Part shown: one piece after another, positions 1 to 10,833 of the stretch
How the letters are laid out: every line of letters begins with the position of its first letter
How positions within the stretch are numbered: the stretch's first letter is position 1
Source: Heligmosomoides polygyrus polygyrus
Taxonomy: Eukaryota > Nematoda > Chromadorea > Rhabditida > Heligmosomidae
Direction: 5' to 3'
DNA: 64,000 bases
Assembly (NCBI GenBank): GCA_947396885.1
Contig: OX377203.1
Location: 3,410,001 to 3,474,000, forward strand
Position numbers and translations under genes: made by a program
Notes under the pieces: generated by a model
Told to the model about the DNA's origin: nothing
The model's input: only the letters and a program-made list of their open reading frames with translations
Database searches by the model: none

Positions 1-420
1 AGGCTTTCCTTGTAGCGGCACAAAATTCGAGGGATTCGAGGGAATGAGTTCGCCTATAACTGCTAGGAAACTGTTTTGAGAAGAAATGGGCACAACGCTA
101 GACCTTGACAGTGCCTTTCAAAGTCCTTTTGCTACGTGAGATATTTTCAGCGGCGAAAAGAAACGGGTGCATCGGCACATCGAACGCTTGAAAAATTTCC
201 TCTTTTTGTCCGTGCGCACTTTGTTTAGACACCATGTATCCTATTTGACAAGTGCTTCGCAGAAACACATGCTGCACTTGCTGTTTAATTACGTGCTGAC
301 TCCTTTTCCATCGTACACGGCCAGCTCTTCAAATTCATGGCTGTGGCTCGCAACGCCTTCTGAATAGAGTTTCTCCTGACAGCTCCTCTGGCACGTTGAC
401 AGAGGAAGCGATTCTCATCC
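1..420. repeat. Dispersed direct repeat, copy 1
   Basis: This stretch is repeated in the same orientation about 3.2 kb downstream at 3175-3600. Shared landmarks include 'ggcacaaaattcgaggg' near the start, 'ccttttgctacgtgagat', 'ctcttcaaattcatggctg' and 'acagctc' near the end. The copies differ by many substitutions and small indels, so the duplication is old. Neither strand gives a recognisable protein. The pair could be remnants of terminal repeats of a retroelement or two independent insertions; the sequence between them is a mixture of unrelated elements. Confidence 0.6.
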
Positions 421-649
421 TCATGCTGGAACCTGTGCTCATCGTCAGTATAACGTCAGTATTATCGTGCGCTATAGGGTACGCCATAAATATGGTCACT
501 CTATAAAAAGCGAATTACTCAAGCGGAATTTGTCAGAAAACAGCGAAGCTTCGTCAACGAATTTGATAACAATCTAGTTAACAAACGGAGTGGATATAAT
601 TAAATATGACCTCCCTTGACACAGATGACAGCCAACAGACGCTTGGGAT
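421..649. other. No feature recognised
   Basis: AT-rich sequence between the direct repeat and a decayed transposase. I see no exon, repeat end or RNA gene. Confidence 0.5.
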
Positions 650-1135
650 AAACTCAATGGTTACACAGAGAGTTCCTTTCATACATTTTCCAGTGAGGAT
701 TTTAGTAAATGAATCGTGATGTGCCTTTTAGCACAGGCTTTTTTCTCCAGAATATACCAAACGCAGTAGTCCGTAATATTCAAATCCGGCGAGTTTGCCG
801 GTCATTCAGAAGCAGGAATGAAGTTTGGTAGATTCCTTGCGCACCACTTCTGAACCTTCTTGAAGTTATGAGCGGCTGCGCCATTCTGTTGAAAGGTTCA
901 TGTTGTACTTCCAAAGCTTTCTCAAGCCCAGAGAAACAACTCCTTATTCAAAATGCCGTTCAGGTAGACAACGGTGCTGGTCTTGGCTCCTTTCTCATCA
1001 AAAGCCAATGGTGTCCGTCCTGTGGCACAAACTCCGGCCCAAACTATCACGGAAGTTTATGATAGTCTCCGTGAACGATTCTTCCCTTCCTGTCTGCATC
1101 TTCACCACTTTCGGCCAACAACCGCGAGTTTTGGG
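650..1135 (-). pseudogene. Decayed maT-like (DD37D) IS630/Tc1-mariner transposase fragment
   Basis: Read on the minus strand, about 1060 to 700 gives VIVWAGVCATGRTPLAF, then QQNGAAAHNFKKVQKW, then NSPDLNITDYCVW and ILEKKACAK. These are the catalytic-core landmarks of IS630-type cut-and-paste transposases. The second catalytic Asp is replaced by Asn (QQNGA for QQDGA). The spacing from that position to the last Asp (ITDY) is 37 residues, the DD37D pattern of the maT group. Stops interrupt the frame in at least three places and the N-terminal DNA-binding part is not visible, so it is dead. No terminal repeats were found; a MITE abuts the 3' side on the plus strand. Confidence 0.75.
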
Positions 1136-1137
1136 GG

Positions 1138-1415
1138 TTAGGCCTGGTTTATACTTCGACACCGAGCGAAACGACGCCACCTAGAGTGGCCATATTGACT
1201 GAGCGACGCGATCGATCAATTTGGCCACTTCACATGCCGTCGCGTCGCTCGGCGTCGGAAGTATAAACGAGGCCTTAGGGATCGTTTATTGTGCACGCGA
1301 CGCGCGTTGTGGTGTTATAATAGGCTCCCACATCGATCGCCTGACGCGATGGATCGATATGGGAGCTTATCGTCACATCGCATCGCGTGTTGCGTCCACA
1401 CTAAGCGATCCCTTT
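1138..1415. mobile_element. Two abutting palindromic MITEs sharing a TTA
   Basis: The first element (1141-1274) begins GGCCTGGTTTATACTTCGAC and ends with the inverse, GTATAAACGAGGCC. It is flanked by TTA at 1138-1140 and 1275-1277. The second (1278-1412) begins GGGATCGTTTATTGTGCACG and ends CACTAAGCGATCCC. They share the single TTA between them. Both are short, GC-rich in the arms and almost completely self-complementary, with no coding capacity. The 3-bp TTA duplication and GG-C/G-rich tips fit Tourist-like (PIF/Harbinger) MITEs; that assignment is an inference. Confidence 0.8.
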
Positions 1416-2404
1416 TAAGACTCCTCAATTGAGAAAAGTTTCTCATCGGTGAAGAGCGTCGTGCAGTGATCGTGCCGCTCGAGGAGTCTTCTACATTTTT
1501 CTTCTTCCTTCCACCTGTGCAGCGTCAGTCCGTGCAGTTAACGGAACTTGTAAGGTTATGGCCCAAGTTCATTCCGTATTCATCAAGGACTTGCAGAGAT
1601 TTGACATAGAAATTATAGCGGAAACTCCTGAAAAAGCGCGAATTAACGCGACTTATCAACGAGCGATATGGTGAAATGTTGGCGTTATCAGGATTTTCCG
1701 CTCACTCGATTGATTCTGCCGGCCCTATATGCATTGTTCACAGCGCGCGCCGTGCCGGCAGTTAGTTCCGAACAGTAGGCCATGCTCGTCCGAACGCATG
1801 GATAAGCTTCTTCCATCAGCCTAACGTCCAGAAGTTGAGTACGCCGCGTCCTAAGGCGATTTTTATACTCTCGCCGCGGCGCGGCGCGTCAAGAAGGGGT
1901 GCGGCGCGACTGGCCGCGCTGCGCTCCGAATTTGACGCGCCGCTGCGCGATTGCAGTCAGAAAGGGGAGCGTCAGCGACGCGCGACCACGAGCTTCTGAG
2001 CACTACGACCCGTGCTCCATGACGGATGACGGACAAAACGGTCCATGAGTCATTGGAGGACCAAAACAGAAAGGATTCGTCTGGCTGATCAGCGGAATGC
2101 ATCTTGCCAATGTTAGCGGTGAGATTTCTATGAGGAACGACGAATCCTCTCTTGAGGCTCGGGTCGAAGTTGTCCGCTCAAACTACGGTTGAAACTGGTG
2201 AGTGTGGTATGGAGTCGAATCTCCTGCAATGCAAATGGCACTAAACGACCTTTTATTTTGCAACATGTGCGGGTCCAAAACTAAAATTGCTAGAAGGCAC
2301 TCGTCGTCGAGAATCAGTCAGCCAGAATTCTCTCTCATATGGCCATTTTGGGTTCATTGTGCACTAAACACATCTTTAGCGTAGTAGGTGAAACTTCGGG
2401 AATG

Positions 2405-2560
2405 TCCACATATCTCCATTCGCTTCTTAGGTTACGCTTGTCGGGGGGGGGGGGGGGGCTATGTTCATAGTGACCGATTTCGCCCAAGCTCCAGCGTAAT
2501 ACAAAAAACGGATGCCGGATTCGTGATCAGCAATTCTGCTACACCCTTTTTGTTCTGTTA
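2405..2560. repeat. Remnant of the 'ATTCGTGATCAGCA' foldback family
   Basis: Contains a 15-nt G run, 'gaccgatttcgcccaagct', 'ctccagcgtaata' and 'gattcgtgatcagca', which also occur in the nested inverted repeat at 41947-42382 and at 25230-25340. It is a degenerate partial copy. Confidence 0.5.
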
Positions 2561-2737
2561 GTTGGGAGGCCAAAACAAAGCAGGCATAGCAAAATGATCC
2601 ATTCCGGTGTGAAATTTCTCACTCCACACCCAGTCTGCCGCAGCTGATCGCGCCGCACCGCGCCCTTCCCTCCAGCGGCGCGATTCGACGAATACCGTAA
2701 TCCAAAATTCCGTCAAATGTGGTGTTTTGGGGCGGCG

Positions 2738-2842
2738 GAGTATGAAAGTGATGCGGCGCCGCCGGGCGGCGCGAAAAATCGATAGCTATGTCGGCCATCA
2801 CGCCGCGCCGCGCAGCGGCGCGAGTGTAAAAGGCGCCTAAAG
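2738..2842. mobile_element. GC-rich palindromic MITE
   Basis: Arms built of GCGGCGCC and GGCGCGAAAAATCGATAGCT, closing with CGCAGCGGCGCGAGTGTAAA and GGCGCCT. The core 'tcgatagctatg' is shared with the MITEs at 44994-45120 and 47501-47772. A less clear GC-rich relative begins near 1855. The open frames across it are low-complexity artefacts. Confidence 0.55.
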
Positions 2843-3174
2843 CGATACGCATCTGGCGCGACGCGTGGCGAGCGGAAAACGGCGCTCTCCGGTGCCCTTT
2901 TGCGCCGCTTCTCATCTTTGGCGCCGCTTGTGCTTGTTGGACGCTGCGGCATGTCCGGTACTGTAGTGCTTCGAGGATCTTTATCTCGTAGCTAAACTCT
3001 TTACGAGGTTGATACGTGGCCAATTAACTGGTGTTTTGTGTGAGTCACGTTGTTCGGAACCAACAGCGCAAATCAGTTTTCTATCAGGCCACCAATTATC
3101 ACCTCCTTCTTCGGTGCCAGAAATCTTGTTCAGTTCGATAAGATCCCAATAGTGGCACCTCTCCGAAGAAGAAG

Positions 3175-3600
3175 AAAAGAAAAAACTGATGGCACAAAAT
3201 TCGAGGGTCGGTAAGGCATCCATCCGCTTGGGCAGAATTTCAATGGATTCCCCCTATAACCGCTGGGGACTAACTGTTTTGAGAAGAAATGACAGCGCCT
3301 TTCGAAATCCTTTTGCTACGTGAGATTTTTCAGCAGCAAAAAAAACCGGTTGCATCGCACGTCGATCACTCGACAATTTTCTCGTTTTTTTTGTTTCCGT
3401 GCGCACTGTGTTTGGGACACCGTGTTCCTTGTTTGAGCAGCGTATTGCAGCAACACATGCTGCACTCGTTTCATTGCGTGCTGATCTCTTTTGGATCGCA
3501 GATGGCCAGCTCTTCAAATTCATGGCTGTGGCTCGCATCGTCTTCTGCTTTCTGCTGACAGCTCTTCTAGCACGCCAACAGAAGAAGAACACATTAATTC
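3175..3600. repeat. Dispersed direct repeat, copy 2
   Basis: Second copy of the repeat seen at 1-420, same orientation. It carries about 50 bp near its start that copy 1 lacks and has a different 3' end. No protein is recognised. Confidence 0.6.
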
Positions 3601-3950
3601 GAACGGCGTAGCTCACGTCTACATTTGACACACGTCTATTTCGCTAAAAGTGAATCACCGCAACGCACATCCTGTTACAAGAGTGGATAAATTAGTATAT
3701 TTGACCGCAATGCAGCCATTTTTTCGAACTTATAGGATGGTCATGTTATTCTATTTTTTAAAGGTTACTGTACCGATTTGTTCTACTAAATCCACTTTTT
3801 GTTTAAACTTTTTGGGAAATGGTTTTTAAATGTGTTTGTCTTTGCAAATATGTGTAGAAATAAAGTAATATCTACACCCACATCTGCATGTGAATAAACG
3901 CACATCATGACTTTCATCGGCCAATTGAGCAAATCTTTACATTATAGAGT
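3601..3950. other. No feature recognised
   Basis: AT-rich spacer upstream of the Penelope 3' tail. I see no repeat end, exon or RNA gene. Confidence 0.5.
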
Positions 3951-4011
3951 GCTTTTGATGATATGAAGTTGACTGCAGCTGTTGACCAAGATTGGTATCG
4001 ACCTTTATTCT

Positions 4012-4047
4012 GGCTAACGTTTCGGCGATGTCGCCTTCGTCAGAGCC
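4012..4047 (-). ncRNA. Hammerhead-ribozyme-like motif in Penelope 3' tail
   Basis: On the minus strand the order is GGCT, CTGACGA, A, GGCG-ACAT-CGCC, GAAAC, GTT, AGCC. GGCT and AGCC can pair as stem I. CTGACGA matches the CUGANGA box. GGCG/CGCC forms stem II after one unpaired A. GAAA is the second core box. AC/GU would be a two-base-pair stem III. That is the layout of the very small type I hammerheads reported with Penelope-like elements, which cleave best as dimers. It lies about 145 bp downstream of the reverse transcriptase-endonuclease frame, on the same strand. The extra A at the base of stem II departs from the textbook core. Activity is inferred. Confidence 0.6.
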
Positions 4048-4191
4048 TATTCGCCCAAACACCATTTCATCTTACAGAAACTAATTCCTAAGGAAACAAG
4101 GAGACAAGGAGCGATGTAGTAGAAACCAGCAACGCTAACCTTTACGGTGGGGGTCGAGATGATCCACCAGTCACCTTTAGCTGGAGGTGGG

Positions 4192-5590
4192 CTAACTCAG
4201 GTGGGTGGGCGAGCTTATATTTACGGACCACCTGCCCCGGGGACCCCCTTGAGCACGACCACGTAGGTCAAACCCGCAGAGGTCGACGAAGGGCGCCAGT
4301 TCTTGCGTCACCGCGATGCACTCCTCCTTGCGGTTGATTTTTGGATTTTGGGCAGCGATCCAAAACGCTTCGAGTGTTCTGCGTGCCGAGATGTCGCGCT
4401 CGCGCGCCAAGATCGTCACAGCCACCTCAACCATTGCGCCGCCATGGCTTCGGACCCTGTGCTCCCCCAAAGGGGTCGACACATTGGACTTCTTTAGGCC
4501 GTCCAAGTGCTCCTTTACCCTTGTACAAAGGGGTCTGCCCGTCTCCCCTATATACCCCTCTCCACATTGACTGCAGGTAATGAGATACACCACCCCCGAT
4601 GTCATGCAGTCTCCTTCGCTTCCAAACGGGCAGATAACACAGGATGGCGTGGTGCATGTCCTGTCGTACAGCCCATTCCGGACTAGTTGCCCCTTTAGGT
4701 TGGTGGGAGGAACCTCAATCACTCTCACCAGCTCCTCTAGACCTGCCTTGCGTAGGCATGTGCGGACGGCCGCACTTGTTTCGTCTGTCCAAAAAGGGAT
4801 GCAGAAGGGTATTTTTCCATCGTCCTGACGATGAGCCGCCGCCACAGCTCGCCGTCTCCGCCATCCCTGAAACCTTTCCGCGGGATACCCGTTTGTTCTG
4901 GCAATACCACTCGCCAGATTCTTTGACGTGGCTTTCTGCTCCGCATCAGACGAAACTAAGGCCGCTGTTCGAAACATATTTCGAACTATTCCTCTCTTCG
5001 TACTGGTCGGATGAGAGGATCGGAAGTGGACAAGGATATTTTTGTTGCTCGGCTTGCGGTACCACCTCGTCCTGAAAACTCCTCCAGAGAGGCAAACCTG
5101 CACGTTCAAGAATGGAAGCCAGTTTTCTGTAGGTACTTCTCTAGTGAGCTTTATATGCTCCGACTGTTCGTTCAGCAGGTGGAAACAGGTGTCCATCTCA
5201 GATTGAGTGGAACACACTACGAAACAGTCGTCTATGTACCTACAGTAAACGATAGGTTTGCGGTCTATGAGCGGAGCTTCCACTTTCGACATGAATGCTA
5301 CCGCAAGCACGGGAGCCAATCGTTGTCCCATTGCCAGTCCTCTCACCTGACTGTAGTACTCTCCGCACCACCTGAATATGTTGCACTTTAGGCACTCATT
5401 CAGCAATGTCATGATCTGCTCAATGCTGAGGCCGTAAAAGTTCAAACTGGCCTGGTGTTCGGTGAGGATTTCGAAGACGGCCTGCAAGGCGCTTTCCTTA
5501 GAAACGTTTGTGTACAACGAGGATACATCAAACGATTGGAGAGTGCTTTTGCTTTTACAGAATTCAATGCGGCACTGCTGTCCAGTATTT
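4192..5590 (-). pseudogene. Penelope-like element: reverse transcriptase plus GIY-YIG endonuclease, 5'-truncated
   Basis: A single open frame of over 440 codons. N-terminal motifs start just upstream of the first ATG: FDVSSLYTNV (first catalytic Asp, 5535 region). Then come GLAMGQRLAPVLAVAF, YIDDCF (catalytic YxDD), LPFLNV and RWYRKPSNKN, the palm/thumb order of Penelope-like reverse transcriptases. The C-terminal half carries VVYLITCSQCGEGYIGETGRP, with the GVVYLI and GYIG halves of a GIY-YIG nuclease and a downstream R-x3-H helix (TRVKEHL). A Cys pair (CTTPSCVICP) lies between the domains. The fingers region is missing and a stop occurs near 5600, so it is 5'-truncated, as retrocopies often are. 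The remaining frame has no internal stop, which suggests a fairly recent insertion. Confidence 0.88.
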
Positions 5591-5619
5591 TTTATTTGTA
5601 AAATACAATAAATTTCTAT

Positions 5620-6530
5620 TTTCTTGCAGTTTATTAGCTCTTAACCTCCTTAGTACCCTTATCGGCAGCAACGTTGTCACCTTCCGAACAGGGTATACCT
5701 TATTGAGACACATTGTTTTTATCTATTTTGTAGACATTTTTTGTTATTGAATGTGAGTTTTATACTAAATCCATCAACTAAGAGCAAACCATAGAGCTCT
5801 TTTATTTTGCAGCAAAAGTATAAGATTTCGAGCGCACATTGGCTATTCTGAAGGTTTCTGCGTAGAAGACGTTGCCTTTGATTCTAACAGAAACCTCAGC
5901 GTCATCATTCGGCATTCTGTCAACCATGAATTTCAAGGGATATGTCTTATTGTATAGACTGCTTCCTAGGGCCCTGGGCATGCAATACGCTTCGATGACA
6001 GCTACTGTAGGAGAACAGTATGTGAGCGGATTCTGCGGGTTGTCTGGAGACCACCAAGGCTCCCACAAACACGATGGTCGGACTTCTGAACGAAAAGAGA
6101 GCCGCCATCCGAGCCCCTGAAGTGAGGATGACCTGCTGGGCCACTCTGGCACGCGGCAGGGACCAAGAGACATCGGATGGTCATCGTGACGAGTGTTGGC
6201 ACAGGGGAAGGTGAAGTGAGGCAGTGCGAAGCCCTTCTGAGTTCGAAGGAAGTCTGGTGATCGGCACGGCAGCGTCATCGATACGTCATTTGATCTGGTC
6301 AAAATGGCCTGAAGGGGGTCCGGCGACTCAGTGGACCCGCCGCCTGTAGCATCGATCCTGCCACCCTCGTGTCGGCTTCGTGATGGCTCGAATTCTTCCA
6401 CAAATCGTCTTCGTTGTTTCCTCACTTCTCCTTTGAAAAATCGTCGCTCCTTTTCGCTAAGAAGGGAGCCAGAAGTCGTCATTATCAGCTCATCTGTCCG
6501 GACGCCAGGTAGCACAATATGACTAAGTGG
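5620..6530. other. Unassigned region with one long minus-strand frame and a possible RTE scrap
   Basis: A minus-strand frame of 237 codons (6515-5802) is open but resembles no family I know. Its composition shifts along its length, and the plus strand at 6139-6175 reads like the RTE C-terminal signature (WATLARGRDQ). I read it as a chance frame across repeat debris rather than a gene. Confidence 0.35.
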
Positions 6531-7170
6531 ACTTTCACTTTTTCTTATGAAGAGAATAGGATGCCTTCTGATACGTCAAGCGCTAAAGGAAGATCATTTG
6601 GGGCTTAGCATCTGCCTAATCGTCTGAACGATCATCTATTTCGAACGAGGCTTCGAGGCTTTCCGTTACTTTATGGTTGTTTATCTCCATTTTCGTCTCT
6701 CACTACAGGGGCAGAACACACCGGAGGTAATGCCTCAATTTCTACCCTCTACCCACGTATCCCTGGGTAAGACGTTCATGCATCCGGCCTCAGTGCTGTG
6801 TAATTTTTTTTCATTTCGGGCTTCTCTACGCCACGTGACTTCCAACAGTCACTTGGCGACAATTTTTATTCTATTAATCGTTGTTTGCTATCGCACTTAG
6901 AAAATAATCAACTTCTGCGACGTCTCCTAAGAAATCGGCGATGTGAGAAGCTCCAGCGACATGAGCATGTGAGTTACGCCTCCATTAAAATTTGCATAGA
7001 AACACACGTTAACCAAGCGCTTAATCACTAAAGTTTCATCTTTAAGATTTACAATTTTGGATTTTAATCAGCTCGAACCTTTCCAAAACAGTCGCGTGGT
7101 CACCCTGGGCGATGCTCTTCTTCTTCTTCTCGTTCTTCTTCTTCAGTGCTTTTATATACAGGCACTGTGC
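6531..7170. other. No feature recognised
   Basis: Spacer up to the hAT-like element. It contains a short CTT run at 7111-7143 but no exon or repeat end that I can support. Confidence 0.5.
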
Positions 7171-7639
7171 CACACATCAGGGGTGTACATGAAATTCTGC
7201 GCGTTAAATTTTTTTAACGAAATTTTTTTAACGGAAAATTTTCGTTAAATTTCCGGGAAATCGTTAAATTTCGTTAAAAATGCAATTAGCTGCAAACTAT
7301 TATTTTAAGTAAGAAAAGTCAAGGAAAACGTTGTACGTTCCAACTCCAACCCAACAGTTAAAGTTCAGGGGATGGAGTGTAAGACTGCATTGTAAAATAA
7401 ACAATTCACTATCAAGAAAGTGTGGACAGCTCCATAAACAAGACGTCATCAACGAATTATCTACAGGGTGTGGAGTAAGAACGGTTACGGAATTATCATT
7501 CAAGGTAACGGTACTTAGTGGGCTGATGCCCGCATCACACAGGCAAGGCATCTTAAAATGCGCAATCAGGCAGACCCCGGAGTTCCCTCTCTTAGTTCTT
7601 TGCGAAACAGTTCTGTATTCTATGAGCATATACAATCTC

Positions 7640-8815
7640 GATGCGGGTACAAGCGCACTAAGTACAGAAAGAATTAATATACATACAACTATATCTGGTA
7701 GATCTTTCCAAGTTAGGGTAAATGATGCATTTTCTGAATGCCTTCCTATTACAAGCGGCGTCCCTCAGGGTGGTGTTTTGTCCCCGATCCTCATTTCCAT
7801 ATATACCTCTGAAATTCCGTCCTTGGATAATCAGCTTGGTGTGTCATGTACGATGTTCGCTGACGATATAAAAATTTATAAGAATATTGCTATTTAAGAA
7901 GACTATCTTTCTCTTCAATCAGCAATAAGTATAATTGCGGACTGGTCATCAAATTGGGAACTTCCACTGTCTCCGCAAAAATCACAAGTACTTCATCTAG
8001 GACAGCAGGTAGGTAGATATCCTTACTACCTTGACGAGATGCAAATTAGTAGTACAGCTTCCCTGCGTGATTTGGGTTTTATGTTGGACACTCAACTTTC
8101 GTTCAAGGAACATATTGAAATAATATCCAAAAAGCTGAACGAATTGTGAACAGCCTCTTCAAATGTTTGCGAACAAATTCAATACAACACCTTTTAACTG
8201 CCTATAAGTCGTATGTTGGACCTATTCTAGAATATAGCACCACAATTTTCAATCCAAAATATAAGCGAGAAATTGCGAGGTTTGAATCTGTGCAAAACAG
8301 CTTCACAAGAAAGCTTTGGATACGAGAACATGGCTATGATTACAACACCATCCCTTCACCGGCTTCACGAAACAGATTCTTCAATCTACATTCCCTTGAA
8401 CGTCGTAGGAGAAGATATGATTTAATTACGATATATAAGATGTTAAACGGTTTTTCTCGTACTTCATTTCAGGAGTTCTATACCTTTTCTTCATCGAACA
8501 CAAGGGGTGGCCAATGGAAGATTCAATTTTCCAGAGCAAAAAGCAATATACGGTCTAAATTCTTCACTTGCCGTGCTGGCTCTGAATTTGTGAAGTTATC
8601 TAAAAAACGCATCATACCCAATTCATTAAAGCAATATAAAAAAAACTTCTTGACCGATATCTTAGGATGCAGTTTAGTAGTTTTCATATTTACGATCGGT
8701 TCTTGTTGCCTACTTTGTTTTTTCCTGTTTACAATGACTTTCACTTGTGTTTATAATGACATTTGTTGTTCTTATTGTGCATGCTTATCCATTTAGTGAT
8801 AAATAAATAAATAAA
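7640..8815 (+). pseudogene. CR1/Jockey-type LINE reverse transcriptase remnant
   Basis: In pieces the plus strand reads GRSFQVRVNDAFSECLP, ITSGVPQGGVLSPILISIY and FADDIKIYKNI (the catalytic FADD box). After a stop near 7897 it continues SIIADWSSNWELPLSPQKS and SLRDLGFMLDTQLSFKEH, and after a shift near 8150 LLTAYKSYVGPILEYST and RFESVQNSFTRKLW. This is the RT palm, thumb and C-terminal order of CR1/Jockey-like non-LTR elements. The finger domain and endonuclease are missing. An (AATA)n run at 8801-8816 looks like the 3' tail. At least one stop and one frameshift make it dead. It sits inside the hAT-like element. Confidence 0.82.
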
Positions 8816-9154
8816 CTAAAAGCCTATCAGTAGAATGTTAACACGTTGTTCAACACGATTTTCGCATATTTTTTGCGCGGAACCAATCCACTTGTTCAAC
8901 GCCGGGATCGTGACACGACATCGTATCATACGGTCCCACATTACCGAAAGGGTATGACACGTCGTCAACATGTTAACGTTCAGAAAAAGTAGCTCACCAA
9001 ATTTTTGTAATCAGCGTTTTTCTAGAATCGTTAAAAAACGTCCAACGGCCGAAAACGTTCTCTCCCTCTCGACTGTTCCTGGGGTCGAGCAAAGTAATCT
9101 GGATGTTTTAACAGATTTGTTGAAGCCTGAGCAGCTACTATAGAGGCTACATGC

Positions 9155-9470
9155 TGTTGCAGAATGTTTTGTTGCGATCAAAACTATTATGCCAGGCGGG
9201 ACTCAAACCCGCACCTTTCCGGACAGCGATGCTACGCTTTACACCAACGGCGCAGTTTGATCGCACGTAACATACGCAATATCCTCGAAGCGCATCAGCA
9301 CTCACCCGTCACATTGTTTCTAGTAAGGCCTTAGCTTTACCGGCTCCATACTGATATCAGCTGCCGGCTCATCCCGATATCACGATGAGAGCTGAAAAGC
9401 AGAAAGCAGAAGGTGCGGGTTCGAGTCCCACCTGGCGCAACAGCTTTGATCGCAACAAACAGCATATTCT
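9155..9470. repeat. Foldback with tRNA-like ends
   Basis: The left side carries 'gttgcgatcaaaact' then 'gccaggcgggactcaaaccc'. The right side has 'gtgcgggttcgagtcccacc' then 'tttgatcgcaacaaa'. Each side ends in a T-arm-like GGTTCGA box, facing inward in opposite orientation. The same design in a tighter form is at 50004-50150. Confidence 0.6.
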
Positions 9471-9886
9471 AGGATAAGTAACGCCAAGTGAGGATAGGCA
9501 TATCTTACGAAGAGGTTAGACCACTATATTTGGGAATCGTTGACGTGCTTTGGGGCTCGGCGGAGAAATTTCTGGTTCCAAAATGCGTTATTTCCAAAAA
9601 TTCAAATGCACCATGAAAACATGAGAATAACATGAAAACCTGAATATGTTCTTTCTGATTTCAATAGTTTTTCAGGATCTGTCCTATTCGGAAGGATGAG
9701 GCATGCAACAATAGTGAGGACTAAGGGTGAAAGTGATAAACTCACTGAGAAAAAGGACCGTTAAAAATTCCGTTAAATTTCTAAAAATTTCCGTTAAGTC
9801 GTTAAGCCAGATTTTAACGAAAAATGCCGTTAAATCGTTAAATTCGTTAAATCGTTAACCGTTAAATGTGCACCCCTGCCACGCAT

Positions 9887-10281
9887 TCCCCCTGAACGAT
9901 GCGTGGTGTGTGGTTCGGCAGCAATTTCAACTCCGATCCTAGTAAGATTCGATGGCTGGGAGGTCCACAAGAAAACGTGCACTCGCAGGAACTTTTGGAC
10001 AGCATGAATTAGGGGACCTCGTTGTCAAATAAAGCTAAGGAAAAGTTGCCCAATTTCTAGATGCGCCTTGATGCACTCCGTTCAGTTCGGCTCCAACATT
10101 CCAACTGCATTTTCATTTCTCTCACGCAGAGTGGTGGTCCTGGTTCAGCCTTAGCTATGCAAATGCATCACATTCGGAACTGCACACAAATCAGTGAATC
10201 TGGAGAAGAACAGACTTTATAACACACTTCAATTATCCACAGAAAACAGGTCACTTCAATAGATCATTCGGAGAAGATACC
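9887..10281. other. No feature recognised
   Basis: Sequence between the hAT-like element and the dynein light chain exon; it would include that gene's 3' untranslated region. I see no AATAAA signal close to the stop on the minus strand. Confidence 0.4.
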
Positions 10282-10584
10282 TCATCCGGCTTTGAATAGA
10301 GCTATCTCCAGCTGACCCATATCGAAGTAGATGTAGTGTTTCGCATCAGGCCAAATGCTAAACTTGTAGTCCTTGCCGATAATGCAGTGCCACTTGGGGT
10401 TGTACTTTCTGTCGAACTCCTTCGCGATATGTCGTGCAATGTCGTTCTCGTTGTTGTGCTTCTCAAACGCCTGTATGGCGCAGTCAATGGCATCTTGTTC
10501 CATGTCCTCAGACATTTTAGAATCGTTGATCACAGCCTCGCGGTCAACAGTTTTCTGCAACAAGCGACATTTAACTGATCGCAT
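10282..10584 (-). CDS. Dynein light chain (LC8/DYNLL-type), divergent
   Basis: The protein reads VDREAVINDSKMSEDMEQDA, then FDRKYNPKWHCIIGKDYKFS and KHYIYFDMGQLEIALFKAG. It follows the LC8 fold along its whole length: N-terminal VDR-AVI, the helix region, K-x-F-D-K-K-Y-N-P-x-W-H-C-I-x-G, and the final strand IYF-x-x-GQ-x-x-LFK-G. LC8 proteins are small homodimeric hubs in the dynein motor and many other complexes. The usually near-invariant GSYVTHE segment is KFSIWPD here, at identical spacing, so peptide-binding specificity may differ. The family is about 89 residues; this frame gives 100 from the first ATG. A splice acceptor-like TTGTTGCAG ends at 10555 just before the homologous part, so the first ten residues may be intron and the true start may lie in an upstream exon. 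No frame lesions are seen. Confidence 0.85.
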   Translation of the reverse strand: MRSVKCRLLQKTVDREAVINDSKMSEDMEQDAIDCAIQAFEKHNNENDIARHIAKEFDRKYNPKWHCIIGKDYKFSIWPDAKHYIYFDMGQLEIALFKAG

Positions 10585-10833
10585 AGTATAGTACAGGGTA
10601 TAGTGAATATATCAGGTCGTTGCATATGAAATGGCCGATTTTGACTGAAAACTTTGACCGATAATAACCTTGCTTGGAAGCGATTCTTTAAATCGAAATA
10701 AGTGCCATTACAAGTACAGTAGTACAGTTTTCCCAACTCGACAATGGCTTAGCCATTCCACCTTTGTAGAAATCAGAACAACGAGAATTAATAAAACATA
10801 AGAAGTCATTTTCGACATCACCTTGGTTGACAC

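Larger units (their letters stand above)
7178..9878. mobile_element. hAT-like element with TTAACG subterminal repeats, carrying nested debris
   Basis: The left tip is CAGGGGTGTACAT and the right tip ATGTGCACCCCTG, an inverted pair differing at one base. Eight bases on each side match at 7 of 8 positions (ccacacat at 7170-7177, ccacgcat at 9879-9886), the expected hAT target duplication. Next to both tips are clusters of short TTAACG/CGTTAA repeats, typical of transposase-binding subterminal repeats. No hAT transposase frame is visible, so it is non-autonomous or gutted. Inside lie a LINE remnant and a tRNA-like foldback. Tip remnants of the same family occur near 46880-46990, 53610-53710 and 61510-61607. 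Confidence 0.72.

Noticed and set aside
1..3600. LTR retrotransposon with the direct repeats as LTRs
   Set aside because: No TG...CA ends, primer-binding site or gag-pol frames were seen between the repeats; only unrelated debris.
5802..6515. 237-codon minus-strand gene
   Set aside because: No recognisable domain, uneven composition, and part of the opposite strand resembles an RTE fragment.
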